Shown here: positions 44,547 through 56,870 of the stretch, one piece after another | How positions within the stretch are numbered: the first letter of the stretch is position 1 | Layout: every line of letters starts with the position of its first letter | Assembly (NCBI GenBank): GCA_963969345.1 | Contig: OZ017769.1 | Location: 1,612,001-1,676,000, forward strand | From: Turbatrix aceti | Taxonomy: Eukaryota; Nematoda; Chromadorea; Rhabditida; Panagrolaimidae | Direction of reading: 5' to 3' | DNA: 64,000 nucleotides | Translations under genes and position numbers: made by a program | The notes under the pieces: model-generated | Database searches by the model: none | What the model was told of the DNA's origin: nothing | What the model saw: only the letters and a program-made list of their open reading frames with translations

Positions 44547-47072
44547 CTAGCAGTATTCGCAAGAATACGCGCAGTTTTCCCGCATGAAGAGAGGCACCGT
44601 TTTGCAGAGGCTTTCGTTGTCATGGATCCATTGCTTGCATGCGTGACGTACGTCAAAACACGTACCGGCTTCTGTGTTACCGGAAGGAGAGTCTTCTTGC
44701 TCTGAAAAAAAAGTTGTTTATTGAGCAACATGTGAGAAATTTTTTTCCAAGGCACGATGCGTAAGCGGGGCTTCAACTTACTTGCCTTGTGGCGTACCGG
44801 CTGTGCGTCTGTGATTACGATCGACGATGGCTTCGGCGACGACGGCGACACCGGCCCAGGTTTCGGAAGCGGTTGGAATTAGTTGGCGTTCTTCGAGGAT
44901 GAAACCGTCCCAATCTGAAAAAAAAATTTTTGAACATGATTAAAAAAAATTTGTTTTGATTTAAAAAAACGATAAATATTTTTTACACATACAAAAAATG
45001 TTAAATCAGAACTTTTTAGAAAACAAAAATTTTGAATTTCTTAATTTTATAAACTGAAATATTAAAAAAAGATGTTTATGAATCAAAAAATTTTTTTTGG
45101 GTTTTGTAGCCAAAATTTTTCCCCAAAAAACTAACTTTTCTCATCCGGTCTCAACTCGAGAAGATACACAAACTTGATACCCGCGTTCTGCTTCGCCCAG
45201 TCTTCTGATCCTCCGGATGCCGGATCTATAAAAAAAATTTTCTTATTTATCTCGTCGTCATAACAACTCACAAAGAGTATCTGCTCCACTGCCGACGGTA
45301 TACTTTGTACCGTAAAGCCGCTTCAGAGCACTTGCAGCTTTCTTGCCGACTCTGTACTGCAAAAAAAAACATTTTTTTTTTAATTTTGTTTGGACTTTAA
45401 AACAAACCAGATCTTGAATATCGCCTGGATAGCTGTCCTTCCGGTGGCCATAGGGATGAATCCAGAGCTGTGAATAAGTGTGGAGGGTTATGAAACCGTC
45501 AATGCGACCTCGGTACCGGGAAGAGAGAAGAGCGTCACGCACGGCACGGGATTCTGGCTCGCTGAAGGGCTGTGCGCCTTGGTAGATCTCGGAGCACGGG
45601 TCGTCGCTTGAGCCGCTTTCTGGAAGGGTAAAAATGTTGAAAGTGTTTATGTTATAATAATTTTTGGGAAAATCACTCATGTTTTTTACAATTAAAAACT
45701 AAAATTAAATTAAAATTGAAATTGTTTTCTAACGGATGAAATTTGTTAAAAAATTGTTATCCATAAAAACTAAACATTTACAAACCTCTGAAGTGGAAGT
45801 CAAAATTCCGGTTGAGGTCCACACCATGGCAACACCTGCTTCGGCTAAGCGAATCCATCACACAGGTTAGGGGTGACCTATTTTTCCTCCACAACCGGAT
45901 CTAAAACAAAAAAATAATAATTTCAAAAACAATAAAAAAAATTCTCACATTAGGATTGGTAGACGATCTGGTGTATTCGTAACCATCTGGGTTGAGACAC
46001 GGCACGATGATGAACGTGATCTCCTTGACGAGTCTCGTGAGTGCCGGATGTCGCTCATATCGAGATGTGAGCAGGTGCATAAAGTAGAGAGCTGTGTGGG
46101 GTGCCGCCCACTCCCGAGCATGGATGCCGCCGTCAATCCAGAAAAGTCGCTTGTTCAGACCCCGACTGCCGATTTCGAGGCCAAGAATCGGTCTTCCTTC
46201 GTGCGTTTTGCCGATTGAGATTAGCTGCACGATTGAAGGGTACGCAGATGCCAGTTTTCGCATGTAGGCTTCCATCTGGGCGTACGAGCCGTAACTGTGG
46301 AAGTCGTAGCGAGGCTCGTTCATCACGTCGAGGAATCTTCGATGCCAGTCGTGGTGTTTTGTTGGCTTGCGTTCGTGTTTGATTATTAGTCTAAAAAAAT
46401 AACATTTACAGTTTAAAAAAAGTTAAAATAATGTTTGGCGTTGTGTCTCAAATTTCTTTGTTAAAAACTTGGCGTTGTGTTCCGAATTCTTTGTTTCAAA
46501 AACGCCGTTTGGCGTTGTGTCCTGAATTTGTTTCTTGTTGAGAATACAAAAAACCTCGAAACTGTTATCATTGCCGTTTTTTTCAATATTCAAATTGCAT
46601 AAAAAATGATGCGCACAACATGCAAACATTTTATCTCCCCCAATTCCCGACTTACTTCTCAACATCCTGAATTATAACTTCATGTCCAATTCCCTGTTTT
46701 TCAAGTTCCGTTGTAACATTGGTAAGTCTGGTTGACGGTGTCATGACATCCACAGATGCATTGACGACTACCGGTCCTTTCCAAAAGTTGAGCTATAAAT
46801 TTTTATTATACCAAAGAATTTTTACTTTCTTTTACTTTTACCACACACGTACATATTTTATGTGTATGTGTGTGGGTACTTTCACTACTTACGTTATTCA
46901 TAGCATCGTCACGCTGAAGATTTTGAAGATACCTGAGTTGTGATTCGTTTGTTGGAACTGCTCTGAGGACGACGAAGACTTCATCTTCGTTTGGGGCTGG
47001 AGCTGAGGAATTTGAGGTGCCAGTGGCAGATGCAAGAAGAAAAGCAAAGGCAAAGGCGACAGGCAGAATCAT
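44547..47072 (-). CDS. M14A zinc carboxypeptidase with C-terminal ShK domain (copy 1)
   Basis: Nine exons: 47072-46893, 46792-46656, 46390-45949, 45900-45786, 45619-45408, 45356-45272, 45225-45136, 44914-44798 and 44701-44547, about 510 residues. A signal peptide (MILPVAFAFAFLLASATG) is followed by an activation propeptide (to ~125) and the peptidase. Zinc ligands are His 196 and Glu 199 in DGGIHAREW and the His of LHTYSQLW. Substrate residues are in NPDGYEY and GVDLNRNFD, and the catalytic Glu is in LLELRPDEK. The C-terminal ~45 residues form a six-Cys ShK module (CFDVRHACKQW...CEYC). The enzyme removes C-terminal residues from peptides outside the cell. The last junction is in frame only with an unusual donor (gtacgc at 44797); a stronger-looking gtaagt at 44781 would shift the frame. 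Confidence 0.88.
46434..46530. repeat. Three copies of a TTGGCGTTGTGT motif in an intron
   Basis: Within intron 2 of carboxypeptidase copy 1, tTTGGCGTTGTGTctcaaattt and close variants occur three times at roughly 35-base spacing. Related TTGGCATTGTGT copies lie at about 48077 and 48139, beyond the gene's other side. Confidence 0.7.
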
Positions 47073-48471
47073 GCGGGGTAGTCAGTTAGTTGAAAGAAGG
47101 AAAAAATTACCACTAAAGCTGTGTAAATTTTTGGTTTTTTCCTCGATTCTGAGATCAGTTTAAGAGATGATGACACGCAGGGTAGACGACTGGTAGCATG
47201 AAGAAGTCAACTAGTTATGAAACACGCACACACGCGCAGAACCACGCAGAAGAGCCGTATAGGGCAGGCGAAGAACGAACGGCAGTCAGCCAACAGGATT
47301 AGCTTCCAATTGATTTTTTGGGGTGAAAAAGAACAAGAAAGTGGAAAAGAGAACGGATATGTACAAAAAAAACAAGCTATTGCATGACGAGAAAAGAAAA
47401 AACAGACGATTGCGCGAAAGGAAATGGGGAAAAATCAGACAGGAAGTACGTGACCCGGCGGGCGTCCAGGAAAGTCATACTCCATCAAATATTTGACTAT
47501 TTTCCATTTGCGCAATCAAATCGACCACCACCAGACAGCGTTCAAACCAGAAACCCTTGGTCCATACATGTCTGAAACCACCTTCCTTCACGATGCATCT
47601 TCGCCAACAAAAATCAACAACACATCATTACGCCTTATCACATCACGTCAAGTCACGTCACAGCGCCAACTGAGACAGAAAAATGATCGTGAACGAGTTT
47701 GTAGGCATGGTTGGGGGATAGCTGTAGCCAAAATGGAGCGCCTGGATGGGGCTACGACAATTGTGTGTGTTGCGCTTGAAACAAATCAAACAGAAAAAAT
47801 GGGCTTCAAGGACAAGAAAAGTGCGATTTATTAATTTGAAATTGTTGGACCCGCAAAAAAATATTTATTTACGGGAAGGAAACCTGATTATGGTTATTTT
47901 TTGGGAAGTATGAAATATCACGTACAGTCTGGTTTTTGAAAAAAAATTAACGTAATGTTTTTTAATTAGGTTTTTGGCTTTCACTCAATTTTTTTTGATG
48001 CGAGATTTTCAAAATTTCAAAAAAAAGTTCAATATTTTTTGTAGCGAGAGTATCAAACTTATTATTAAAAAATGTTTTTGGCATTGTGTGCTCAGTTTTT
48101 TCGTGTTGAGATCATCGAAAACTTCAAAAACAGTGTTTGGCATTGTGTCTAAATTTTTTTTTTGGCAAATGAGTGTTTTTTTTGGTTAACAGTGAAATTA
48201 AAAAAATGGTTCGTGACAACTTTTTTTTTGTTATTTGCAAATTACTTTGTCAATAATAATTATTCTTACAAAACATTACGGTTTAGCATTTTTTATTTTG
48301 ACGTAATGTCCTTAATAACACACCAAATTTATTTAAAAAAATTTTTTTTTAAAGTTATCCACTGATTTCAAAGCTTTATTCATCTCTTCCGGGACTTAGT
48401 CGTCGTCAAATATACACATACAAACCGCACGAAATTTACAAACAACAAGGCTCGATTGCCAAGAACGATTA
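47073..48471. other. Intergenic between the two carboxypeptidases
   Basis: No gene supported. Short open frames here have no family features. Two TTGGCATTGTGT motifs lie near 48077 and 48139. Confidence 0.5.
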
Positions 48472-51451
48472 TCAAAGAGACATCCTACCAGGACAGAAGC
48501 CACACGAAAGAGCGCATCGCTCCCTCATCGATGGCCACGCCCGACACGCGCCATTCTCAGCCCAGTAATTGCACAGCTGATCGAGGTCACGACAGACCGA
48601 CGTGCTAGCCGCGGATGCGCCGAGTGAGCGAAAGCGTCCCACGCTGAACGGTGACACGCCGACGACCGGTTTAGGGGGTGCAAACTGCGCTATGGTCTGC
48701 GTCGTGATTACCTTGACGGCCTCCCACGTCTCGCGAGATGTGGGAACGATCTGGCTCTCGGCTAGGAGGAAGCCGTCCCAGACGTTGTCTTCGGGTCGGA
48801 GTTCGAAGAGGTAAGAGTACTTCACGCCTCCGCTGCCTTTGGCCCAGTCTTCGGAGCCGCCGCTGGCGGGGTCTAAAAATGTTTTTATTTTGGACAAAAA
48901 ATGTATTTTTTATTTGAATATAACTAAAAGAATCCAGAAGAAAATTAGTAAAATTAAAAAAAAATTACTACAATTTAAAATTTAAAAAAAATTTACGTTT
49001 TAATTTAAAATTAAAATTAAATTAACAAAAAATGTTAAAAGATAAAAATATTAAATTTTTTAGAATGACAAATTTTTTTCCGCATAAAAAAATGTGTTTC
49101 TTTATAAAAACTTTACTTACAAAAAAAATTCTCTTCCCCCCCCCTAAAAAAAACCTACAAAGTGTATCAGCACCAGTTCCGACAATGTACTTCGTCCCGT
49201 ACATAGATGTCAACGCTGCAGCAGCCTTGTTTGCTGTTGCACTCTGCAAAGAACCCAAACATAAAAAATCCATTTTTATCCTTATCCTGCAACGAACCAG
49301 TTCACCGATATCATTGGCATACGTTCTGACAGCGTGTCCGAAGGGATACATGAGAATCTGTGAGTAGCTGTGAAACGTGATAAATGTCTTGATCTTGCCA
49401 TTCTGAGCAAGTACAAAGTCACGGACAGCCCGTGTCTCCGGTTCGCTGAATGCGTATTGTCCCTGAAAGACGTGAAATTGATAACTTCCTGTGATTCAAA
49501 AAAAATGGATGATTAATTAATCGATCATTATTTTTCATGTTGCCGGGTTTGTCGCGTGATCGCGCAATCCGAGCATTCAGATTTTTTTCCCGTGATCGTA
49601 AAAATGAAAATAAATAAAAATTACGTTACGTGATGAAAAATTGAATTTGTTATCTTTAAGGACAGAAAAAGTTCATTGAATGTACTTGCGTGTAAAAAGG
49701 AAGAAACGCGTTGAATCGTGAAAATTGACCTTTTATGTAGGTGATAGAGAGTGCGCGTGTAGACGGATTTAAAAAAAATTTTAAAAAGTAAAAGGTCGGT
49801 TTTAAAAAAATTAGAAAATTTCTAAAGAAAGTATTTTTTAGTGCCAAACAAAATTTTTCTAAAATTGGTTGAGTTACATGAGTATTAAAAATGGAATTTT
49901 TTATATTTTTTTTTGATTCGAAAAACAAATTTGATTTCGCGATTTTTTGGATTTCAGTCAGTTCTTTAGTTCAGCGAATTCTGTCTATCGTTTGATTTGA
50001 ACAGATGGAAATAGTAAACATCGGTCAAGTTTTTTTTAGTTGTCATTCATGGACCAAGGTCACTTTGAGTCCACCTGATGAAAAGTAAGTGTTTTTCTTT
50101 TTCTACAAACTGCATAAAAAGTTCCTTAATTGATTTCAGGGTACATACAAAAATTCACATCTTAAAAAATTCAAAAAAGAATTACATAAAAAAATTTGCG
50201 CGCAGAATTAAAAAAAATCAATTTTTCAGATTTTTTGATAAATTACAATTTTTTTATTTAAAAAAACCAACATTATAAATCTCGCTGCAAGGATCGGTCG
50301 ACGACCCGACCTGTCCAAAGTACCAGTCAAAATTCCTGTTGAGATCCACACCCTGACAGCACTGGGTGGTCGGTGGCTGTAGGAACCCGGTTGAAACCTG
50401 GTTGCAAACTGCGGGCGATCGGTTCTTCCTCCACAGCCTGATTTCGACGTCTGAACTCGATCGACTGTACTCGTAGCCGTCGGGATTGAGCAGGGGTACT
50501 ACGTACCAATCCACGCTGTCGACAAAATTTCGAATTTCCGGATCGACATCGTACTTTGTCACCAGCTGATGGATGAAGTAGAGAACGACAGCAGGCGAGA
50601 TCCACTCTCTCGCGTGGATGCCTCCGTCGATCCAGATGCCAGGCTTGTTTGCCGCACCTGCGCGTCGGGTGCCAATCTTGATCATTGGGATCTGCCGGCC
50701 TTCGTGGGTGGTACCGATCGGCATTACCTGGACTCGTTCGGGGAAGGCAAGCGCCAGGGAGTTCAGGTAATTGATTGTGTCCGCAAAAGAGTGGTATCGT
50801 CCAGCGTTGAACGCCACTCTGCTGGCGGCATCTGGAGCGTCTTTCAGACGATCTTTGCTGGCTTCGGTTCGGGCTCGACGCGAGTTTTCGACTTCTTTGT
50901 TTTTTATGGCCCTTAAAGTTTTTATTATATTTATTTTAAAATTATTTTGCTACATTTTTTTTCCATTTATAAATTTAAAAATTTTTTTTAAAATTTTTAA
51001 TTTAAAAATTTTTTTTTTAAATTTTTAATTTAAAAATTTTTTTTTAATTTTTTGCAAAAACTCACTTCCCAACATCCTCGATCATGACGGTGTGCTTAAT
51101 GCGTCTAGCTTCTAATTGCTCGACATAGTTCTCCATCTGATCGTCACGCAGCATGACGTGCACCTGTTCGCCGAGTGATGTTGGCTCTTTCCAGAAATCA
51201 TACTGCGACGAGTTAACGTACTGTTCGATTAAAAAGTCAAGTTGATCTTGCTGTTCTGCGACTATTCTCAGTACTGAGTATCTTCTGAAAACAATTTTTT
51301 CCAGTATAAAATTTTTTTAACGCTATAAAAAATTTTTTGAATTTTCAAAAATGCCCAGAAAAAATTATACTTACCTGGCAAGACAAACCGTAATCCCAAA
51401 TACCGCCACCAGGTAGACGATAGCCAGATGCCTCCATGACATGCTAGACAT
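48472..51451 (-). CDS. M14A zinc carboxypeptidase with C-terminal ShK domain (copy 2)
   Basis: Six exons: 51451-51375, 51284-51066, 50911-50272, 49462-49298, 49243-49159 and 48872-48472, about 528 residues. The N terminus (SWRHLAIVYLVAVFGITVC) is a signal peptide or anchor. A propeptide follows, then the peptidase with DGGIHAREW, NPDGYEYSRS, GVDLNRNFDWYFG, TFHSYSQILMYP and LFELRPED. The C-terminal six-Cys ShK module starts CRDLDQLCNYW and ends CALSCGFC. It shares domain order with copy 1 but has fewer introns and clear divergence, so the duplication is old. Exon 3 uses a weak gttggt donor; the joined protein (EIYN|GQYAFSEPE) matches copy 1 (EIYQGAQPFSEPE). Secreted exopeptidase; substrate unknown. 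Confidence 0.88.
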
Positions 51452-53088
51452 CGCCGATTTTTGCTGTATTCAGGTGAAGAATTTTTAAAGACACCTGGCA
51501 GAACACAATACGACTGGTGTGTACGACAGGTGAGTTTTTAAATCTGTTGATGGTGGCCAAAAAAAGACAAGAAAGGGTGTGAGGAAACCAATCAGGACGA
51601 ACTATGCTATACTTGAGAGTTTGATACAAAAGCAACAAAGAAGGGGGTACAAAAAAAGTTGAGGTGGTCAGGAAGGTAGAAAAGACAGGCGACACCCGAT
51701 CCAAAAAAAAGTGGAAATGGATTGCACAGCAATCGAATCGATGGTCGATGGATGAACAAAAAAGGTATGGACAATGGATGGAATTAGATTACGCCCCAGC
51801 CCAGCCAAGCCAAACCAAAGTCAAAACCAAAGTCAAATCGATTTGGGATAAAAAAAGAAAGGGAGTGTTATTGGACGACGTGCTCTGTTGTCAGACAGCC
51901 ATCCATACCAACAACCGGATTACAAATCCCTGCGTATGTGATCACGAATTGAATCGAAACAAGTGAGAGTGAATCCGTATCGGGAGACAACCGGATTGCG
52001 CGATCCGTCCAGGCAAAGGATGCAGAAGAAAGGGAGAAAAAGAGAGAAACGAAGGACAACAGCCGACGGCGACCACGACGACAATCTGAAGCAATATTTA
52101 TCCAATGCAAAAAAATAAGGATGCCGATAAATCTCAGTTTCCCACGGCAAAGTACACACGCGGAAATATATTTTGGAACAAAAGCAGAAGTTTTTTGCGA
52201 GGTTAAAAAACGTAAAGCAATTTTGAGGCCTTTCATAAACTTTTTTTTAAACGTATCTGCGATGACGCGCGTATATTTGGATACAATGGACACACAAAAA
52301 AGAACGACGAAGAACCAGCTTTTTATGGTATTTATATTTATTGGCAAGCCGCGATCAGCTATCAATTTCCTGGCCTGCGGGCATGGACATGTATGACAAA
52401 TCAATCACGCCACATTCATTTTAGTTTAACGATGCAAATGAGTCACATGATGCTAGTACTACAATTGTTAGGGGTATACTTTATTTGAAATGTGCAAATT
52501 TATTATTATATGTGGATATCTATTTGGTATTTATTTTCATATGAAATAAACATACTACATGAAACATTGCCCCAACATATAAAATTGACATATGAACTTT
52601 TATAAGCATACTGCTCTTAGATTTAAAAAAAACAAAAGTACAATGCATCCCCTAAAAAACATTTGCATCACATAAAAAAAATATTTTCATAAAAAATTGC
52701 ATATTGCATGCAACCTTCCGACAAAATTCATCACACTACCCCAAAACCTGCTCGCAACATGCAAACTTAAAATTAATATTTTTTAATAAATCAATCCAAA
52801 AGAAAGTAAAATGCACAAAACATATTACAAAAAATGTCAGACACTGTATCACAGCCCCGACCGATTGATGACTTGTCTGGTCAAAGTTGTTCTAAACCAG
52901 TCTTCACGTCCTTCGTGTCCTGTCTGGCTAGCAAATAGTGCATTGAACGCTGCGTAGCGTAAGATACGTTTTTCAAAAATAAGCGACCCAGGGAATAGAA
53001 AAGATATTTAGAAAAGGTCACTCTCCTCCTCCTTGGACACGTCAATAATACCTCAATCAAGTGTGAGGTAGTAATATGTAGTCAATGG
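51452..53088. other. Intergenic without recognised features
   Basis: AT-rich DNA upstream of carboxypeptidase copy 2. Short open frames on both strands have no domain, signal or codon bias I can support. Confidence 0.45.
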
Positions 53089-53301
53089 TCAGAGAAGTGC
53101 GTGGTGGCGGTGGTGTCGCAACGCAACGCAAAGCCAGGCGATCGCAACGACGACAACCGACGTGTAGAGGAACGTGAACGAGGGAGTGATCTTCAAATTT
53201 TTCATCTCCCCGTAAGCCACTCCCTTTTTGTCTTTTTGGTACGTAATTTTTCGACGCCTCTCACTTTCCCTGGATTGTTGGGATGATGAGTGAGGACTCA
53301 T
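53089..53301 (-). CDS. Possible small tail-anchored membrane protein
   Basis: A 70-codon minus-strand frame starting MSPHSSSQQSRESERRRK. It has a hydrophilic, basic and Ser-rich N-terminal half, a short YQKDKKGVAYGEMKNLKI segment, and one hydrophobic helix (FLYTSVVVVAIAWLCVAL) near the C terminus ending in RHHRHHALL. Codons are GC-rich at third positions, like the real exons nearby and unlike the surrounding AT-rich DNA. The shape is that of a single-exon tail-anchored protein. I do not recognise a family. It could still be chance. Confidence 0.45.
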   Translation of the reverse strand: MSPHSSSQQSRESERRRKITYQKDKKGVAYGEMKNLKITPSFTFLYTSVVVVAIAWLCVALRHHRHHALL

Positions 53302-54032
53302 TTGCTCGCTAATTCGTTAGTCGGTCGGGCAGGTGGTGTTCAGTCGGGGAACTCTGTGCGTCAATCGGCGGGAGAACAAGTTCAGACGCTGGGAGAGTGG
53401 GAGGGGATCGAAGTAGTACAGGGACCCGACTATACTACTTTTTGATGCATACCTTTTGTGCTCATTTATTTTTGATAAATGAAGAAAGCGCTAAGCTGTA
53501 CTAAATATATTTGTGTAATATGTATGTACAACAATGGATGTGATATCAACCATGAAAAAAACATGTTACTGGTTTTTTTCAGGTGCGCATCATACATTCG
53601 CATTGTCGGGTACCCTAACAAATACCGTAACTGACCGAGTACTCAATATTAATCAAAAAAAGGAAAGATGCAAAACTTTGTAAAAATATATATATTGGTC
53701 CGGGTGGTATCAAAAAATCTTTTTCTATCAAATTTTTTTATCTACCTGATTTTTGCAATATTTAAAAAATTTCCAAGACTTTATAACTTGCACTTCTTTA
53801 TTGTAACTTTCTTTGAACTCTTTTCAAAACCAACACGCACACGCAAAAAAAATACAAAACACGATATGACAATAGCAACAAAAAAACTGAACAAAAAATG
53901 TTTGACGATGGCGAAGATGTGAAATGTGACAGCGGGATGGAAGAGGGGAGTCTACCGGTTTTAGTATTAAAACACAATTAAAAGCATAATTTGTCAAAAA
54001 AATATGAAGGCCAATGGTATCGATTAGAGAGG
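53302..54032. other. Intergenic without recognised features
   Basis: Upstream of the small membrane-protein frame and 3' of the convertase gene. Nothing identified. Confidence 0.45.
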
Positions 54033-56870
54033 TCAAGCTCCCAGGGACTCAACAACATTGGCGAGTTCGTCCACCTCTCTTTTGCCAAATTGCCGGTTCC
54101 CCCCTTGGGTGAAGTAAAAGTTTTGGGGACTCTGACTGGGCGAGTAAAAGGTATTCTGGGGCCTCGTATTCGTTCCTGGGTTCATGAATACCCTATTTGG
54201 CTGGCTACTTGCTGCGGATGCTGGAAAACGTACCATCCCGGGATTCTGGGTTCCCTGGATGTTACGGTACCTCGTTTGAAGTGCCACACTACGGGACAGT
54301 GCCCGGGCTGATTTCTCCTTCAATAGTCGCTGCAAATCCACACCTGGATACGTTCGGTTATGGTACTGTACGTAGTGTGCTGGAGGTTCGGTAGTTCCGA
54401 TAGCAATGAGTTTGAGGCCCTTGACAACGTTTACAGCGTTCCTCGATGGACCGTTGTCTCGGATGATGACCTGCCACCTGCCGGCGGGGTTTTCGCCCCA
54501 GTTGTGAAGCGAAGTAAAGGGCCAACCCTTAAAGCCTTCATTCGATGAATCTTTGGGTCGGGGCTTGAGTAGTTGAGTTTCAGTACCGGAAGGTGAGACG
54601 ATGAAAATTGAGGTGTAGCCACGGTAGGGGGTGGCAATGGTTGCGACGAGTTGGATTTGCTCGATGTAGCCGACCTCGCCTGGCTGACCCTTGCAGCCGT
54701 CCATTTCGAAGAATATGTTGAATTCGTTGCCGGGAGTAAAACGGCTAAAAAAACGTTATATCAAAAAATACAAAAAAAAATTTTGCGGCAGGTTTCAAGC
54801 AAAGCGCGCACGCATGGCAACGAAATTCGACTAATACAGTGTCTCAACATGAAAATCTACATTTCCCGCGTTTTTCAAAATTCAAAAAACCAACCCATCA
54901 GGAATATCGATGTCACTGGTCGTGCAGATCTTCTGTTGGGGAACAGTGACCCATGTCTTCGCAGTGTTGACCATGTTTAGGGCATTCATGAGGCCGAAGC
55001 CAAAGCTGGAAGACACGACGAAGCCTGCTCCGTTGATGTACCAGCCAGCGTTCTGGTCCAAGGGTGCCGGGTTGGATGTCCAAGCTGTCAGGTGTTGGAC
55101 GTCTCGCCACGAAAGGTTTGGACTAAAAACAGGATAGTTTTGATGAAGATGAAACCCGTAATAAAAAACACAAATAATATAATAAAAAAAATGGTCCCGA
55201 CGCGAAAAAAATTTTTTTTGAGGAAGATTCAAAAATACAGCGAATTTTAAAAAACAATATTTTTTTAAATTTCTTTCAACTTACTTAGCCTGAAGAGCAA
55301 GCGCAATGATGCCAGCAGCTAACGGCGCGGAAGCCGACGTTCCCGAATGCTGAGTTGTGCACTGATTTTGCGTGTCCGTGGTTACGATCATTTTGTTCGC
55401 ATCACTTCCACTCGAGTACGTCGTCGCAATCGTGCTAGGACAGGCTTCCGAATACCACGGCACCTTGCCCTTGTCATCGGCGCTGCTGACGGAGAACGTA
55501 AAAATTGACGACGCGTATCCATCGCATGAACAGTCGTCGTGTGCCTTGCCGCCATTTCCAGACGCCCAAACATAGATGGATCCTTTTCCGCCTCGGCCTA
55601 TTTTGATGCCTTCAACAATGGCTTCCTGGGCCCTCATGCCCGGGCCTTCAACCGTTTTGCCGTCATCATTGGGTCCCCAGGACGAAGAATAAATCGACAC
55701 TCTGGAGGCACCGTACTTGAGAGCCTCACTCTCGACGCGATCCGTGATCCTGCCATCCAGCATCCTAACGCCAGCGATCTTGGCGTTGTAAGCCACGCCC
55801 ACACCACAGATGGAATTGTTAGCCAGCATGGCGACTTCGCCAGCGCATCGGGTGCCGTGCTTGTTGTTGCCGTCGTAGCGCGGTGTGGGGTCGAAGTCGT
55901 TGCCGTTGAGGTCGCAGGAAGCAGCGGCATCGTAGTTAGCAAAGAGATCCGGGTGGCGATAGTCCAGGCCGTCGTCCAGGATGGATACGACAACGCCGTG
56001 GCCTGTGTAGCCTTGGACCCAGACTTCGGGGACCTTCATGTCTTGGTCCGTTACTTTTCCGTGATCGTTCTAAAAAATATTTTATATTAAAAAAATAATT
56101 GGAACTATTCAGCCTATTTTGATCAAGTTTTTTTTTCAAACGACCATTTTAGAAAAAAATACAATACAATAATTTTTTTACTTTTTTTGATTTTTTTAGA
56201 AAAAAAATTTAGAGGGGGCAAAAAATCAAAAAAAAACTAAAATTTTAATTTTTAATTTTCTTGATTTTTAAATAAAAAAAATTAAAAAAATCGTCTTACA
56301 ATCAAAATTGTTTTCGGTTAACTAAAAATTGCCTTCAAAACTTACAATTTGCCACTCTCTCGGCCAAAGCACGTCATTCAGCGACCCAGTCAGCCAAGCC
56401 GCTGCATCCCGCTTCGCTCGGTTCACCGGAAGCTGGTGTTCAGCCCAGACGACCTGTCTCAGCACGACAAGGTGTTCGCCAACCTCGCTGACGGACCGCT
56501 TTCTTCTAATCCCAGTGGCATTGTCCACGTGATGGAAATCACCTTCGAAGACGTAGATATTGTCGGATCCAAAGAGTCGTCTGATAACTCGCATACCCGT
56601 AGAGTCCGCGACTCTCTTGGCCTCGTCCATGCCGCCCTGGATCTTGATCAGCCATTCCCCGTCGTCGTCGGTGCCGTTGAGGGGGTCGATGATAGCCTCG
56701 CCATGGCCGGTATCCGAAGAAGTGATGAGTTCCCGAATGACGCGTTCGAGGGTTCCGGGGTCGTCGGGGCTGGGGTGAGGGGTAACCGGGAGGGTCAGAG
56801 TGGTCGCTAGGACCAGGAGAGTTGCGTAGAGACCCGAGAGACGATGGTGGTTCCTGCTCCCGGCCGTCAT
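54033..56870 (-). CDS. Kexin/furin-type proprotein convertase (KPC-like)
   Basis: Exons 56870-56346, 56069-55285, 55122-54895 and ~54745-54033, about 750 residues. The start follows a ttgcag acceptor-like site two bases upstream, compatible with spliced-leader trans-splicing. A signal peptide is followed by a propeptide with two cleavage sites (IRRKRS and VNRAKRD at the domain border), an S8 domain and a P domain ([26 protein letters not shown]). The catalytic triad is Asp 207 (ILDDGLD), His 246 ([10 protein letters not shown]) and Ser 420 (HSGTSASAP). The oxyanion residue is Asn 347 (WASGNGG), so it is not PC2-type. No membrane anchor or Cys-rich region; the protein ends [16 protein letters not shown]. 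It cleaves precursors after basic pairs in the secretory pathway. The exon 3-4 junction leaves exon 4 out of frame near 54720 unless one base is extra. Confidence 0.88.

Noticed and set aside
47384..47834. Plus-strand frames between the carboxypeptidases as genes
   Set aside because: No domain, no splice-supported extension, and composition like the surrounding intergenic DNA.
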